Below are positions 24,955 through 38,700 of a DNA stretch of 64,000 nt, one piece after another. Position 1 is the first letter of the stretch. Every line of letters starts with the position of its first letter. The position numbers and the translations under genes are program-made. Below the pieces are notes generated by a model. That model made no database searches, had not been told where the DNA came from, and saw only the letters and a list, made by a program, of their open reading frames with translations. The DNA is taken from positions 1 through 64,000 of the forward strand of contig JAVHJL010000006.1 in NCBI GenBank assembly GCA_036971715.1. Reading direction: 5' to 3'. The DNA is from Arthrobotrys musiformis (taxonomy: Eukaryota; Ascomycota; Orbiliomycetes; Orbiliales; Orbiliaceae).

Positions 24955-27900
24955 CGAACTTCGAAAATACCGACCCCCCCATAACTTTTGAACGGAGTAT
25001 CCAAAACCAAATAAAAGTACACCAATCGAAAGAGTGGAAAAAATTGATCAAAAATACTACAAAGTAAAAAAGCATACAAAAACCAATAGAAAATAATCAC
25101 AACATAAAAATATAAAAATATTTGCAATCATCTACCACATAAAAAAAAAAAAAAAGGGGGTTCTTGCTTAATTTAAACTAAACCTTTTAAAAATTAATTT
25201 TAAAAATGGAGAACATACCAACTAGTTCATCTTTAGATAAACTAATATTAACAACACAGGGTTTTAAATTTATTCACCACAAAAAAAGATAGAGAAGATA
25301 GGTATCAATAGATACAATTAATTCAAGGGAAGAAATAAATAGAGAAAATCTGTTTCTGGAAATTAAAAAGTTGAATGACCTTCTAAAAGAAAGAGTATAG
25401 GAGGTAGAAGACTTAAAGTAGGAAATAAGAGAATTAGAGAGAAATAACACAAAAAAGACATACGCCTAAATCGCCCAGAAAACATCAAAAATACCAAAAA
25501 AACAGGAAATAACCTAAAAATACCAAAAAACGCATAAAATGCAAAATCTACAAAATCTATAAAATCCACAAAATTCAAAAATATCAATTAACCAATGAAG
25601 GTTAATTATTCCCAGAAGTACTACAGAATTTCCTATCTAAAAACCAAATATTTTCAGAGAAAAAATAAATAAAATTCTTAAAAAGAAGTTTAATAATTTA
25701 GAATTAATTATTTCTGGGATTTCTTTAAATCTAAAAGGGAATCTAATTTTAATTACCTATAAAAACACCAAAAAAAAAGATATTCTGGAATATAAAAAAG
25801 AAATCTATTAAGAATTTATTAAAATAGATAAACATATATAAAGATCTTCTAAAATAAAGAGCTAGAAGTTTTTAATTGTATACAGAATTTCTAGAAATTA
25901 AAAAATGGAAGATTTCAAAAAAGAGGTGGAAATAGATAATATAATTAAATTGGTTAATAATCTGAGATGGTTGATTAAGGAGGAAAAATTAGAAGGGAAG
26001 AAATTCTCTTCTATAGTAATTGCCATAAAAATAAAAATGGAGGCAATAGAAACACAAAATAGAGGATATATTTTTTTAGGAGGTGAAAAACTCAAAATAG
26101 AAAGATATATTAAATTTTCTGGAAATAATAGATGTACAAATTATCAAAAAACTGGCTACTATGTATTAAATTGCAGAAATGAATTAGTTTGCGAAATTTG
26201 TGCTGGAAAATACAAAATAATTAATTATTTGTGTAATATATGCTAAGAAAATAAAAAGTCCTGTGACTATATAAAATATAAATGTATTAATTGTGGAGGA
26301 GAACATGGGGTAAAAAATTCCTTATACTTTAAAAATAAAAAATAAAATATCATCTTAAATGAATAGGGATATTTTAAAAATAATACAATATAATTGTAGA
26401 AGATTTATAAATATAATGTAGTCAATCTTAAACTCTGTATTAATTTATGACAATATGGATTTAATTTTCTTATAAGAACTGTGGTTTTTAAAAGAAAATA
26501 CTATAATTATATATTTAGGGTTTAAACTAATTTTTTCAAACCCAAAAATCAATGAAATTAACAAAAACTGAAATAGGGTAATTACTTTTATAAAAAAGAA
26601 TTTATTTTATGAGATCATAAATTGGGAAGATTTAATTAAAAATAAGGATTGCCAGATAATTAATTTTAAATCAAACAAATTTGGGGAAATCAAATTTATT
26701 AATATTTATAACAAAAAACAACAAAATACAGAAAATAATAAATATATAGTAAATTGATTTTTTAATAAAATTAAAGATTATTGTACCAAAAAAATATTAT
26801 TAATCAGAGATTTTAATACTCATTACTCTTTATGGAATTTTGAAATTAAATTTAATTTAAGAGTAGGAAAAATAATAAAATTAATCAAAAATAAAAATCT
26901 ATAATTAATAAATAAAAATGGTATACTAATTTATTATAATGTTAGGAAAAATAATAAATCTGAATCTTTAATTATTAACCTATCTTTTGTAACTATTAAT
27001 TTAAAAGAATTAATTATGGATTGGAAAATAAATGAAAAAATTAATATAGGATTAGATTATAAAATAATTTTAATTAAAATAAAACTAAAAGAAAATGACT
27101 TAGTAGATAACCCTTTGTTAACTAACAAATTTAATTAAAATAAAACTAATTAGGAAAACTTCAAAAAAGAATTATTAAATCTAAATAAAAATCTAAATAA
27201 AAATAATTTATGGAAAGATCACCTTTTTTTATTTTATGAGAAAAAAGAAAATCTAGAAAATAATTTAAAAGTTGTAACATCTTTTTTTTAAAAAAATATA
27301 ATTTTGGCAGTAGAAAGATCTATACCAATTTTAAAAATAACACCAAAATCAAAAATTTAGTAGAATAAGGAAATTAAAAAAACAAAAAAAGAGATGTTGC
27401 AACAAAAAAGAACATGGAAATTAAATAAAACCTAACAAAATTAAAAACTATTTAAAATCAAAAGGAATAAACATTTTAGAGAAATTAAATCCTCTAAAAA
27501 AAAATCCTAGATTAATTTTCTAAAAAATGCAAAAGATAAAGAAATATTCCTAACGCTTAATTTTTCTAAACTTAGAAAAATCCAAAAAATACCAAATCTA
27601 ATTTATGAGAACAGGAATGCCCTTAATTTTAAAAATAAAGCAAAAATATTAAAAAAAACATTATTTTTAAAACCATTAAATTATACAAAAACAATAAATT
27701 TATTATTACCAGTGAAAATAATAATTAACAAAAAATTAATAGAATGGAAAAAAATAAGAGATAGTAAAATCAAAGAAGCTATTTTCTTATCCAATTCTAA
27801 AAAAGCACTAGAATCAGATAGAATTAATTTTCTATATCTAAAAAAAACTTACAAAATTATACCAAGAAGATTTAATGATTTATTTAAACAATTATTAAAT

Positions 27901-30708
27901 TATAAATACTATCCAATATACTTTAGAAAAGCAATTAAAGCAATTTTATTTAAATCAAATAAACCAGATTATAATATTCTAAAAGCTTACAGAATTATTA
28001 ATCTCCTAAATTATTTAAAAAAAATATTAGAGAAAATAATAGCAAAAAAAATAGCCTTCTTATCAGAAACTAATAAAATTCTAAATCCAGAATAAATTAA
28101 AAGCAGAAAATAAAGATTTATAATTAATACAACTTTATCATTAATTCATAATATAAAAATGGCTAATTCAGAAAAGTTAAAAACCTTTATTTTATTCCTA
28201 AACATTAAAAAGACTTTTGATAATGTTTTAAAGGAAAAATTAATTAATACCTTAGAAGACATAAAGTTCTTTAAACGATTAATTTCGTAGATTAATAATT
28301 TTATATCCAAAAGATTAATTAAACTAGCCTTCAATAGACAAATAGAAAAATTAAAACCAGTTGAAACTGGAATACCACAAGGTTCCCCAATATCCCCAAT
28401 TCTTTTTTTATTATATTTAACACCATTATTTAATTTATTAGAATAAAAAACGCTTTTTATTATTAAACCATCTTATATAGATGATTTAGTATTAATTGCA
28501 ACTAATAAAAAAATAGAAATAAATATATATGAATTAAAAAAAACTACAAAAATAGCCTTTAATTAGGCTGCAGATAATGCAATAGTTTTTAATAACATAA
28601 AATCAGAACTAATTCATTTTAAAACAAATTTAAAAAAGAAAAATGAATTTGGGGAATTAAATATTGAGCTACCAAATAATACAATAATAAAACCTACCAA
28701 CAATATAAAATAATTAAATATATATTTCAATATAAAATTAAATTTTAAACACCACATTAAAATAAAAACAAATGCAGCAAATAAAATTTTAAATTTTATC
28801 AAAGCACTTACTAATTCAAAAAAAAAACTTAAAACTAAAGCAATAATACAATTATATAAAAACTACATTTATTCTATTTCCAACTATAGGTCTAAAATAT
28901 GGTAAAAAAAATCAAAAATAATAAAATATTTTAAAAGAATTTAAATTAATTCAAAATAAAATATTGAGAAAAATAACAAGAGGCTTCAAAACAACTCCAA
29001 TAAATATATTGGAAGTTAAAGCCTCTATTTTACCACCAAAAATAAGATTAAATAGGATACAAAGAAAATATGCCCTAAAATCCCTTTTTTTTAATAAAAA
29101 TCATCCAATAAAAAAAAGATCTCCAGAGTCATTCCCACCAGAATTTAATTTTGAAAAAAAGGAAACAAAACTGGAACCTTATTTAAAATAAAATAAAAAT
29201 AAAAAAAAAAGGGATAAAAAAGAATATACCTCCACACTAGATAGAATACTATCAAGAATTAATTTCTTAATAAACCCATATACAAAAATTAAGAAATTAA
29301 ATATAAAATTCAATCCACCTTGGATTGAAAATAAAATTAATTTCTTCATAAATAACATACCCAAAGACTTAGAAGCAGAAAATTATAAAAATAAAAAAAA
29401 AATTAAACTAAATTCTAAAAAAAACTTACTTATTTATACAAACAATTCTATACTGGAAATAGAAAATAAAAATAATAAAAAAAAAAATAATAAAAATAAA
29501 AAAGAAAAATCCTTAAAAACTGGAATTTATAAAGAAATAAATAATAAATCTATTTTCGAAATTTATTTTAATTTAGGAAAAAGTATGGAGGTATATAATG
29601 CAAAATTAATTACTTTAAGGAAAAGATTCGAAAAATTCTTTAAAGTAATTAATAAAAATAAAAAAGTAAAGAATATTTATTTCTTCATTGATAACCAAAC
29701 TACAATAAAAAGGTTACAAAACCTAAATTTAGGGCCTAATCAAAAAACAACTTCAAAAATTTAGGATATAACAAATAAATTAAATTCTAAAAATATTAAC
29801 ATATTTATAGAATGGGTTTTAGGTTATTTTAAAATTATTAGAAATAAAAAAGCAGATTATTTAGCTAAGGAAGTTGTAAAAATAAAAAAGAAAAGCCTAT
29901 TCAAGTCCTTCACCTATTTAAAAAAAAAAATTAAAGAAAAAGACTTACTAAAATAGGAAGAAAAATACAAAAAACAAAAAAACAAACCAAATTATATTAA
30001 TAAACCAAAATTAAAAAGAAATAAAATATTTACTAAATTTAGTAATAATTTTGTTTCTTCTTTAACTCAACTAAGGACTAAGCATAAATACTTTAATAGT
30101 TATTTATATAAAATTCCAAATTCTGGAATTTTAAATAAAAATTGTACATGCAGAAATAAGCCTTAAACACCAAAACACTTAATTATAAAATGCAAAATCT
30201 ATAATAAAAAAAGAAAGATATTAAAAAGGAAACTCAAAAAAGTTAATAAATAATTAGATTATTACTTTTTATTATTTAATAATAAAGGTATAATCTTTTT
30301 AAAAAAATTCCTAAATAAAACAAATATTGCAAAAAAAAAATACAATAAAAATCCTAAAAATGATTATTTCACAAAATGGGGAAATCTAAAAATTTAAAAA
30401 AATAAAAAAGTTCCGGAAATGAAATATATTATTTTAATATTACATCAAAATAGATAAGTAAGAACAATAAATATATGACATTGTTCTTTTAATAGGAAAA
30501 AAAAAGAAAGAGATAAAAAGGATTAGAAGGAACCTCAAAAAACAAAAAACAAAAATAAAAATAAAAATAAAAAACAAAAATAAAAAATGATTTTATGTAG
30601 TTTTCATTTTTAATGAGGAGCGAAAATCATGTATTTTAATTTCTTTTCCTTCATTCCGCCATAACCGAAAGGTTGCATGCGTGTATGATAAATAATAATA
30701 ATAATAAT
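24955..30708 (+). mobile_element. LINE copy G, full length, RIP-damaged
   Basis: This is a complete plus-strand copy from the CGAACTTCG 5' end to the (TAA)n tail. Longer open remnants include ORF1 from about codon 235 through the first zinc knuckle (25,905-26,246), RT fingers/palm (27,712-28,095) and the post-RT region (28,964-29,191). The ORF1/ORF2 junction is at about 26,361. RIP damage is uneven along the copy. No target-site duplication is evident, and the left flank is the broken end of copy F. Confidence 0.92.
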
Positions 30709-32330
30709 TTATAATTATAAAAAGGCTTTAAACTTAATTATACAATTTTTTTAATATTAATACTAATATTATTTACTATTTTATTTTTAAAAAAAATAGA
30801 AAAAAAGGAATTTTATTTTATAATTAAAATTATATTTTGAAGATTTAGGAAATTTAAAAATTACTTTTACGGTTTTACTATGGTAATATATAAATACAAA
30901 AAAAGAAGAAATATATCAATATATAATAATATAAATAGATATTAATATTATATAAAAAAGATTTTAAACTATAATACATATATAACTTTAATAAAATATA
31001 AATATTTTATATAATATTTTAGGAGTTTTATTATAATCTATTAGAGTTACTTATAATAAAATTACAAATATGTGTAATTTAATAACTAAAATTTATTTTT
31101 AAATAGTTTTAAAAATCCTAAATTATACTTTTGTAGCTTATATTTTATCTTTTATTAATTTGTATAATTGTGAAGCTTTTTCTAAGTTTTATAAAAAATT
31201 TAATAATATATTAATATTTTAATTAAAATAAATATTAGTATATAAAGCAAATAAAATTATAAAGGTTATATAGAATATTTATATTTTAATTATTTAAAAA
31301 TTTATATTGGTTTTTTTATTATTATAAAGAATTACTAAACTTTTTTAAATAATTAGTATTAAAAATAAATATTTAATTTTACATTATAATATTACATTTA
31401 CGGATCTATATAAATTTAGGTTGAGCACATATATAATTTTTTACTAAACTTTATATTTTATTAATTTTTTTTAAATTAGTAAAGTTATATTATCATATTT
31501 TTAAATTTCTAAAAACTATTTAAAACTACTAGTGGTTTATTTAAATATTATATTTATTTTTAAACTCTCTTTAAATCTTTTAAATAATATAAAAATTATT
31601 TAAAAATAAAATATAAATTTTTTATTTTTATTTTATTAGAAAGTGGGGTAAAAAAATCTATTATAATAAAAAAATTATAATTTTTATAATTGTTTGTGGA
31701 TTTGAATAGTGCTAAAAAAAACCTGATTGAGTATGATATGGTTATGGAAGTTCTTTATTTGTGAAGAAATGAAATGTTTAAAGATTTTAGTATTCAATAA
31801 TTTAATTAATTAAAAACATTTATTTTTAAATTAATTTTTTTGGTTAGGAATGCTGGTATCTTATTTAAGCTTTTTTTAAATTTAATAATTATTTAATTAA
31901 AGAAAAATTTATAGTTTTTTTTTACTAATTTAGAAACTTTTAAATTAGTAAAACAATTTATTAAAAAAAATATTTCTTAAATAGCTATTAATTGATATTT
32001 TAATTATAAAATAAGTTTAATAATAAAAAAAATTAATTTAGATTTATTTAAATCCTTATATAATTTTTATCAAATGATTTAACAAATAAATAAAAATCTT
32101 AAAATAAATGTATTTAAAAAAAAAATATTTGATTTTAAAATTAAAGGTTATTCAAGCTCAAAATATTTTTATAAGAATTTTATAAAAATTATTATATATT
32201 TATTAAAATAACATATATATATATTGCAAATATATTTTATACCTGAAAAAATTTATAATAAAACTAAAAAAAAATAATTTACTAAATTATAAATAACAAA
32301 TTAATAGCATTTATAATAAAAGTTCTTATT
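30709..32330. other. AT-rich stretch, nothing recognised
   Basis: No LINE homology. A few islands with more C/G, for example around 31,690-31,770, carry no motif I can name. It may be the upstream part of the Plavaka-like remnant at 32.3 kb. Confidence 0.4.
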
Positions 32331-32339
32331 ACCTAATTA

Positions 32340-32810
32340 TAGTCTTATACTAATTTTTTATGCCTTTAATTTTACTTATCTTTTTAATTTTTCTGGAGAT
32401 AAAAAGGCTTGGTTAATATATATTTCTATTAATAATATAAATTTTAAATATTAAAATTAATCTTTGAAAAATATCTAGATACTACTCTACTACTAATTCT
32501 ACTAAAAAAAAAAATTATTTTAAATTCTAAAAAAACATTTAATTGACTTTAAAATCCAAAATCTTATAGGGTAAATTCTTAAATTTTTAAATAAATATTT
32601 TACAAATCTTTTTATAGATTATAAAGATAAATATCAATAAATATATTATTTTTAATTATATAAATAATTAATAAATTATATAAAATATATAAATCTTTTT
32701 AATATAATTTGTAAAATTTATTTTATTTATATAGTACTTATTTATACCTTTTAGAAGTTCAATTAAACTTATTAATATTCTAAACAAGATTATAATTCTT
32801 ATACTAAATA
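32340..32810 (+). pseudogene. Probable Plavaka/KDZ-type transposase remnant
   Basis: One plus frame at about 32,370-32,450 reads as LFNFSGDKKAW, then IYISI-NINFK. This resembles the conserved 'NFSGDKKAWPVY-TIGN' block of Plavaka transposases, a fungal CACTA-related group in the KDZ superfamily. A later stretch (about 32,600-32,720) can be read as a degraded 'CKD...LIADY-EH--L--I-CKAC' block, again like that family. Stops and RIP-like substitutions prevent any full reading. The family assignment rests on motif memory, so it is moderate. Confidence 0.45.
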
Positions 32811-34740
32811 ATTAAATAATAATGATGATTTTAAAAAAGACTAATTATAGTGGAAAAGTATTATAAGCTTAATAAAAGCCTTTCTAAATCTCAAAATTAT
32901 TATAATAAACTTATATAAATTAGATTTTTTATATTATATTTATTTAAATATAATAAAATATTTTATAAATTAATTAATCAAATTTTTTAAAAAATATAAA
33001 TAATTAAAACTTTTTAATAAATACTAAGTTTTTGTATTAATTTATTTAAAATTTTAATTATTTTATAAAAGTTATCTATAAATTTCTTAATAATAAAGTA
33101 AAAAAATGAGATTTATTATAAAGATTATTATTATAATTATAATAAGTATTTTAAAAAATTTATTGAATTTAAAAAAACTTATATTTGCCTAAATTATAAT
33201 TAGTATAAATATTTTTATAAATTTTATTTTATATATAATTTATTTTTTATATATGGAATAAATTTTTATAGATATGTAAAATCAATTGCAAATTTTTTAT
33301 AATATAAAAAATATCTTTAAAAAATTCTGAAAAATTTAAATAAAAATCTGATGTACTATAATAAAATTACTAAAAATTTTATTAGATGAAGAGGATTTGG
33401 ATGAAGATTCTAAAAATATTTTAAAAATTTTCAAAATTAATAAATTTTATTTTGGCTATTATAGGGAAATCAAAAAATTTATTTTGGTTTTTATAAAAAT
33501 TGAATATAATAGTATAAATTATTTCAATTTTATCAAAATGTATTTAATAATTTATTTTATTATTTCTGTAAAAAAATTTGGGTATTTAAATGTTTGGTTT
33601 ACAGAAATAAAAAAAATATTTTATATCAAATAATTAAAAAAAAAAAAAATTTAATCTAATTATAGAAATGTATATGTTTAAATTATAGAGTATAAATATT
33701 ATAAATATTAATTTAAAATATAATTTCTTAATCTTAAATAATTAGTAAAAAAAGGAAAAATTATTTAAAATTTTAAATAGGTTTATCTAAATTTACTTTT
33801 ATCTTAATATTGATGTGAGTAGTATTATAAAAATAAATAAGAAATTAATTATATATTTATTAATATTAAAAATATTATTATTTATAAATTATATTAATAA
33901 AACTTTAGTTAAACTAGTGGAATTTTAAACAAAATTATATATAATCTTATTAGGATTATTAAATCTAACTCAACCTAAAAGAATTTTAAAATTTTTAGTA
34001 TATAAAAAAAAATAAAAATTAATAAATAAAATTAAAAAAGATTATTTTTTACCAAATTTAAGATAAATAATATATACTTATTTTAGAATTTTATTAGCTT
34101 TTTAAATATTTTTTTAATTAAATTTTTATTTATCAACCCTAGTAAACTTTAGAATATAAATATATAGGTCTTTTATAGTCCCAATTAAGAACTTTTAATA
34201 AAAAAATATTTTTATAAATTATATTATTTAATTTAATTTAAATTAATAAAAAAAAAAAGTCGAAAAATTTTTATTATATTTTAAAAAACTGATATAAACT
34301 TATATAGAAATTTTTAAAAAATAGATAATTATTTGGTTGGAACTATTACTTACCCTTTATAATAAGATTAACAATAAAGTTTTCTAGTTAGCTTTTATGA
34401 TTAAATTTCAGCTATATATAGGGGGAACTATATAAAAATTTTATTCAACTAAACAAGTATTTAGTTATTAATTATGAAAAGGAAAATCATTAATTTTATT
34501 AAAATATTATTTTTATTTAAATTATTTTAAATTTAGTATATTTAATTTACTACAGAAATTATTTATATTTCCTAAATACTTATATCAATCTTAATATTTA
34601 GAACAAAATATATTTTTATAACAAGAAAAATATAAAATTAAATATTGATATAATTAATAATAATTCTAATATAAAAAAAAAATTTAAAAATCTAAAATTT
34701 ATCTAAAAAACTTGTATAAACCTGTAGGAATTTTATTATA
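32811..34740. other. AT-rich stretch, probable continuation of degraded transposon
   Basis: No LINE homology and no readable domain. A 78-codon open frame at 33,397-33,633 has a plausible hydrophilic N-terminus but matches nothing I know; it is most likely residual transposase coding sequence or chance. Confidence 0.35.
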
Positions 34741-34743
34741 ATA

Positions 34744-34930
34744 TCAGGTAAATCTATTTGGATGAGCTAAAATAAATAAAATGGAGTGTAATAAAGCAGA
34801 ATGGAGCGTGATAGAATAGGATGGAGAAGCCTCCATCTAATAGAAAGATGGAAATGTATTTTTTTCCTGATGTAAGCCAAATTACTAGGCTGTTATCAGC
34901 CCACACGTCAGCGTACTTAGGAAAAACAAG
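34744..34930. repeat. GC-richer island sharing a motif with 51.2 kb
   Basis: Contains ATGGAGCGTGATAGAAT, GATGGAAATGTATT and TTTTTTCCTGATGTA in this order. The same words, less RIP-altered (TGGAGCGCGATGGAATTGTG then TTTTTTCCTGATGTA), occur at about 51,185-51,230, with GATGGAAATGTATT nearby at 51,020. Probably the end or a non-autonomous copy of a second transposon family, possibly the Plavaka-like one. Confidence 0.5.
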
Positions 34931-34964
34931 ATAAAAAAACTACAATAAAAATAATATAATTTCA

Positions 34965-35130
34965 TACAATTTAATTACAACAATTTATAATTTAGTTGTA
35001 CTAATTTGCAACTCAATCACACAGAACTACAACTCAATTATACAAAACTATAATTTAGTTATATTAATCTATAATTTAATTATATTAATTTATACTAATT
35101 TAATTATAATTATTTATAATTTATTTATAT
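34965..35130. repeat. Degenerate minisatellite
   Basis: Repeated variants of a roughly 20-23-nt unit around ACTACAACTCAATTAYACA, alternating with more mutated forms such as ACTATAATTTAGTTATATTA. The differences are C-to-T type, as expected if a tandem array was RIPped. Confidence 0.5.
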
Positions 35131-35786
35131 ATATATATATTTTTTTTATATAAAAATATATATATAAGAATTTAAAAATTTTATTTTAAATGTGTATTCT
35201 TTAATAGTCAATTTATTAATTATAAATTAATAAATTTTTTTATTATAAAATCTTTTTTTTTTATTTTTTATATTTAATTAGTGATTGTGATTTTATAATT
35301 CTATTATTTATTATAATCTTTTGACTATTTAATTTTTTTGTACAAAATAAAGTTGATTATAAAATTTTTTAAAAAAATAATTAATATATTTAAAATAATT
35401 TATGAGTTATTAATTTTTAAAAATATTTTTTATATAATTTTTTAAATAATTTTTTGATATTAATAATATATTTATATTAATTAAATTTTTAGTTTTTATT
35501 ATAAAACAAATTATTGATAAATAAATAGCTAAATATATAAAATAATATAATTAATAATAAATTGAATTAGTTAATATATAAATTTTTTTAATTAATAAAA
35601 AAATAATTTATATTAATAAAAAAAAAATGTTGTAAATTAAATTAAAAAAAAAATAGTTTAAGGAAGATTAAATTAAAAATTAATAATTTTATTGTTGGTT
35701 ATTTTTAAATTAATTAATTTAGTTAAATTAATTTTTTTTTTAGAAAATATTAAAAATTTAATTATTTTTTTAAAAACTATATGTAT
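35131..35786. other. AT-rich stretch, nothing recognised
   Basis: Almost pure A/T with dinucleotide and homopolymer runs; no homology or motif seen. The last bases before copy H form its target flank (ACTATATGTAT). Confidence 0.4.
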
Positions 35787-38700
35787 ATTATTATTATTAT
35801 TATTTATCATACACGCATGCAACCTTTCGGTTATGGCGGAATGAAGGAAAAGAAATTAAAATACATGATTTTCGCTCCTCATTAAAAATGAAAACTACAT
35901 AAAATCATTTTTTATTTTTGTTTTTTGTTTTTATTTTTATTTTTGTTTTTTATTTTTTGAGGTTCCTTCTAACCCTTTTTGTCTCTTTCTTCTTTTTTCC
36001 CATTAAAAGAACAATGTCGTATATCTGTTGTTCTTACCCATCCACTTTGATGTAATATTAAAATGATATATCTCATTTCCGGAACCTTTTCATTTTTTCA
36101 AACTTCCAGATTTCCCCATCCTGTGAAATAATCATTTTTAGGATTTTTATTGCATTTTCTTTTTGCAATATTTGTTTTATTTAGGAACTCTTCCAAAAAG
36201 ATCATACCTTCATTATTAAATAATAAAAAGTAATAATCTAATTGTTTATTAGCTTTTTTGAGTTTCCTTTTTAACACCTCTCTCTCTTCATTATAGATTT
36301 TGCATTCCATAATTAAGTGTTTTGGTGTTTGAGGCTTATTTCTGCATATACAATTTTTATTTAAAATTCCAGAATTTGGAATTTTATATAAATAACTGTT
36401 AAAGTACCCATGCCCAGTCCTCAGTTGAGTTAAAGCAGAAACAAAATTATTACTAAACTTAGTAAATATCTTATTTCTTTTTAACTTTGGCCTATTAATA
36501 TAATTTGGCCTGTTTTTTTGTTTTTTGTATTTTTCTTCCCATTCTAGTAAGTCCTTTTCTTTAATTTTTCTTTTTAAATAGGCGAAGGACTTGAATAGGC
36601 TTTTCTTTTTTATTTTTGCAGCTTCCTTGGCTAAGTAATCTGCCTTTTCATTTCCAACAACTTCAGAATGACCTGGGACCCATTCTATAAATATGTTAAT
36701 ATTTCTAGAATTTAATTCATTTACCATATCCCAAATTTCTGAAGTTGTTTCCTAACCAAATTTAGGTTTTGTAACCTTTTTATTGCAGCCTGGTTGTCCA
36801 TGAAGAAATAAATATTCTTCACCTCTTTATTTTTATTAATTACTTTAAAGGATTTTTCGAATCCTTTTCTTAAAGCAATTAATTCTGCATCATATACCTC
36901 CATACTTTTTCCCAAACTAAAATAAATTTCGAAAATAGATTTATTATCTATTTCTCCATAAATTCCAGCCCCCAAGGATTTTTCTTTTTTATTTTTATTA
37001 TTCTTTTTTTTATTTTTATTTTCTATTTTTAGTATAGAACCGTCTATATAAATAAATAAGTTTTCTCTAGAATTTAGTTCAACTTCTTTTTTATTTTTGT
37101 GGTTTTCTGCTTCTAAATCCTTATATATGTTATTTATGAGGAAATTAATTTTATTTTCAATTTAAGGTGGATTGAATTTTATATTTAATTCCTTAATTTT
37201 TATACATGGGTTTATTAAGAAATTAATTCTTAATAGTATTCTGTTTAGTATAAAAGTATATTCTTTTTTGTTTTCTTCTTTTTTATTTTTATTCCATTTT
37301 AAATAAGGTCCCAATCCTATTTCCTCTCTTCCAAAATTAAATTCTGATAGGAATGACTCTGAAAATCTCTTTTTTATTAGATAATTTTTATTAAGAAAAA
37401 GGGATTTTAGGGCATATTTTCTTTATATCCCATTTAGTTTTATTTCTAGTAGTAAAATAGAGGCCTTAACTTCCAATATATTTATTAAAATTGTTTTGAA
37501 GCCTTCTATTATTTTTCTCAACATTTTATTTTGAATTAATTTAAATTTTTTCAAAATATTTTATTATTTTTGATTTTTCTACTATATTTCAGATCCATAG
37601 TTGGAAATAGAATAAATGTAGCTTTTATATAATTATATTATTGCTTTAGTTTTAAGTTTTTTTTCTGAATTAACAAATGTTTTAATAAAATTTAAAATTT
37701 TATTTGCTGTACTTATTTTTATTTTAATATAATATTTAAAATTTAATTTTATATTGAAATATATATTTAACTACTTTATATTGTTGGTAGGTTTTATTAT
37801 TGTATTATTTGGTAGTTTAATATTTAATTCCTTAAATTCATTTTTCTTTTTTAAATTTGTTTTAAAATGAATTAGCTTTGATTTTATGTTATTAAAAGCT
37901 ATTGCATTATTTACAGCCTAATTAAAGGCTATTTTTGCAGTTTCTTCTAATTTATATATATTTGTTTTTATTTTTTTATTAGTTGTAATTAACACCAAAT
38001 TATCTATATAAGATGGTTTAATGATAGAAGGTGTTTTTTGTTTTAATAAATTAAATAGTGGTGTTAAATATAATAGAAAAAAAATTAGAAATATTAAAAA
38101 ACCTTATAATATTCCAGTTTTAATTGGTTTTAATTTTTTTATTTGTCTATTGAAGGCCAGTTTAATTAATCTTTTAAATATAAAATTATTAATTTATGAA
38201 ATTAATTGTTTGGGGAACTTTGTGTTTTTTAAGGTATTAATTAATCTTTTCTTTGAAACATTATCAAAAGTCTTTTTAATGTTTAGGAATAAAATAGAGG
38301 TTTTTAACTTTTCTGAATTAGCTATTTCTATATTATGAATTAATGATAAAGTTGCATTAATTATAGATCTTTGTTTTCTGCCTTTAATTTATTCTAGATT
38401 TAGAATTTTATTAGTTTCTGATAAGAAGGCTATTTTTCTTACTATTATTTTCTCTGATATTTTTCCTAAATAATTTAGGAGATTAATAATTCTGTAAGCT
38501 TTTGGAATATTATAATCAGATTTATTTGGTTTAGGTAAAATTACCCCAATTGCTTTTCTGAAGTATATTGGATGATATTTATAATTTAATAATTGTTTGA
38601 ATAAATTATTAAATCTTCCTGGTATAATTTTGTAAGTTTTTTTTAAACACAGAAAATTAATTCCATCTGATCCTAGTGTTTTTTTGGAATTAAATAAGAA

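Noticed and set aside
33397..33633. A stand-alone 78-aa gene
   Set aside because: No recognisable motif; it lies in RIP-degraded DNA, where stretches of this length arise by chance or as transposon remnants.
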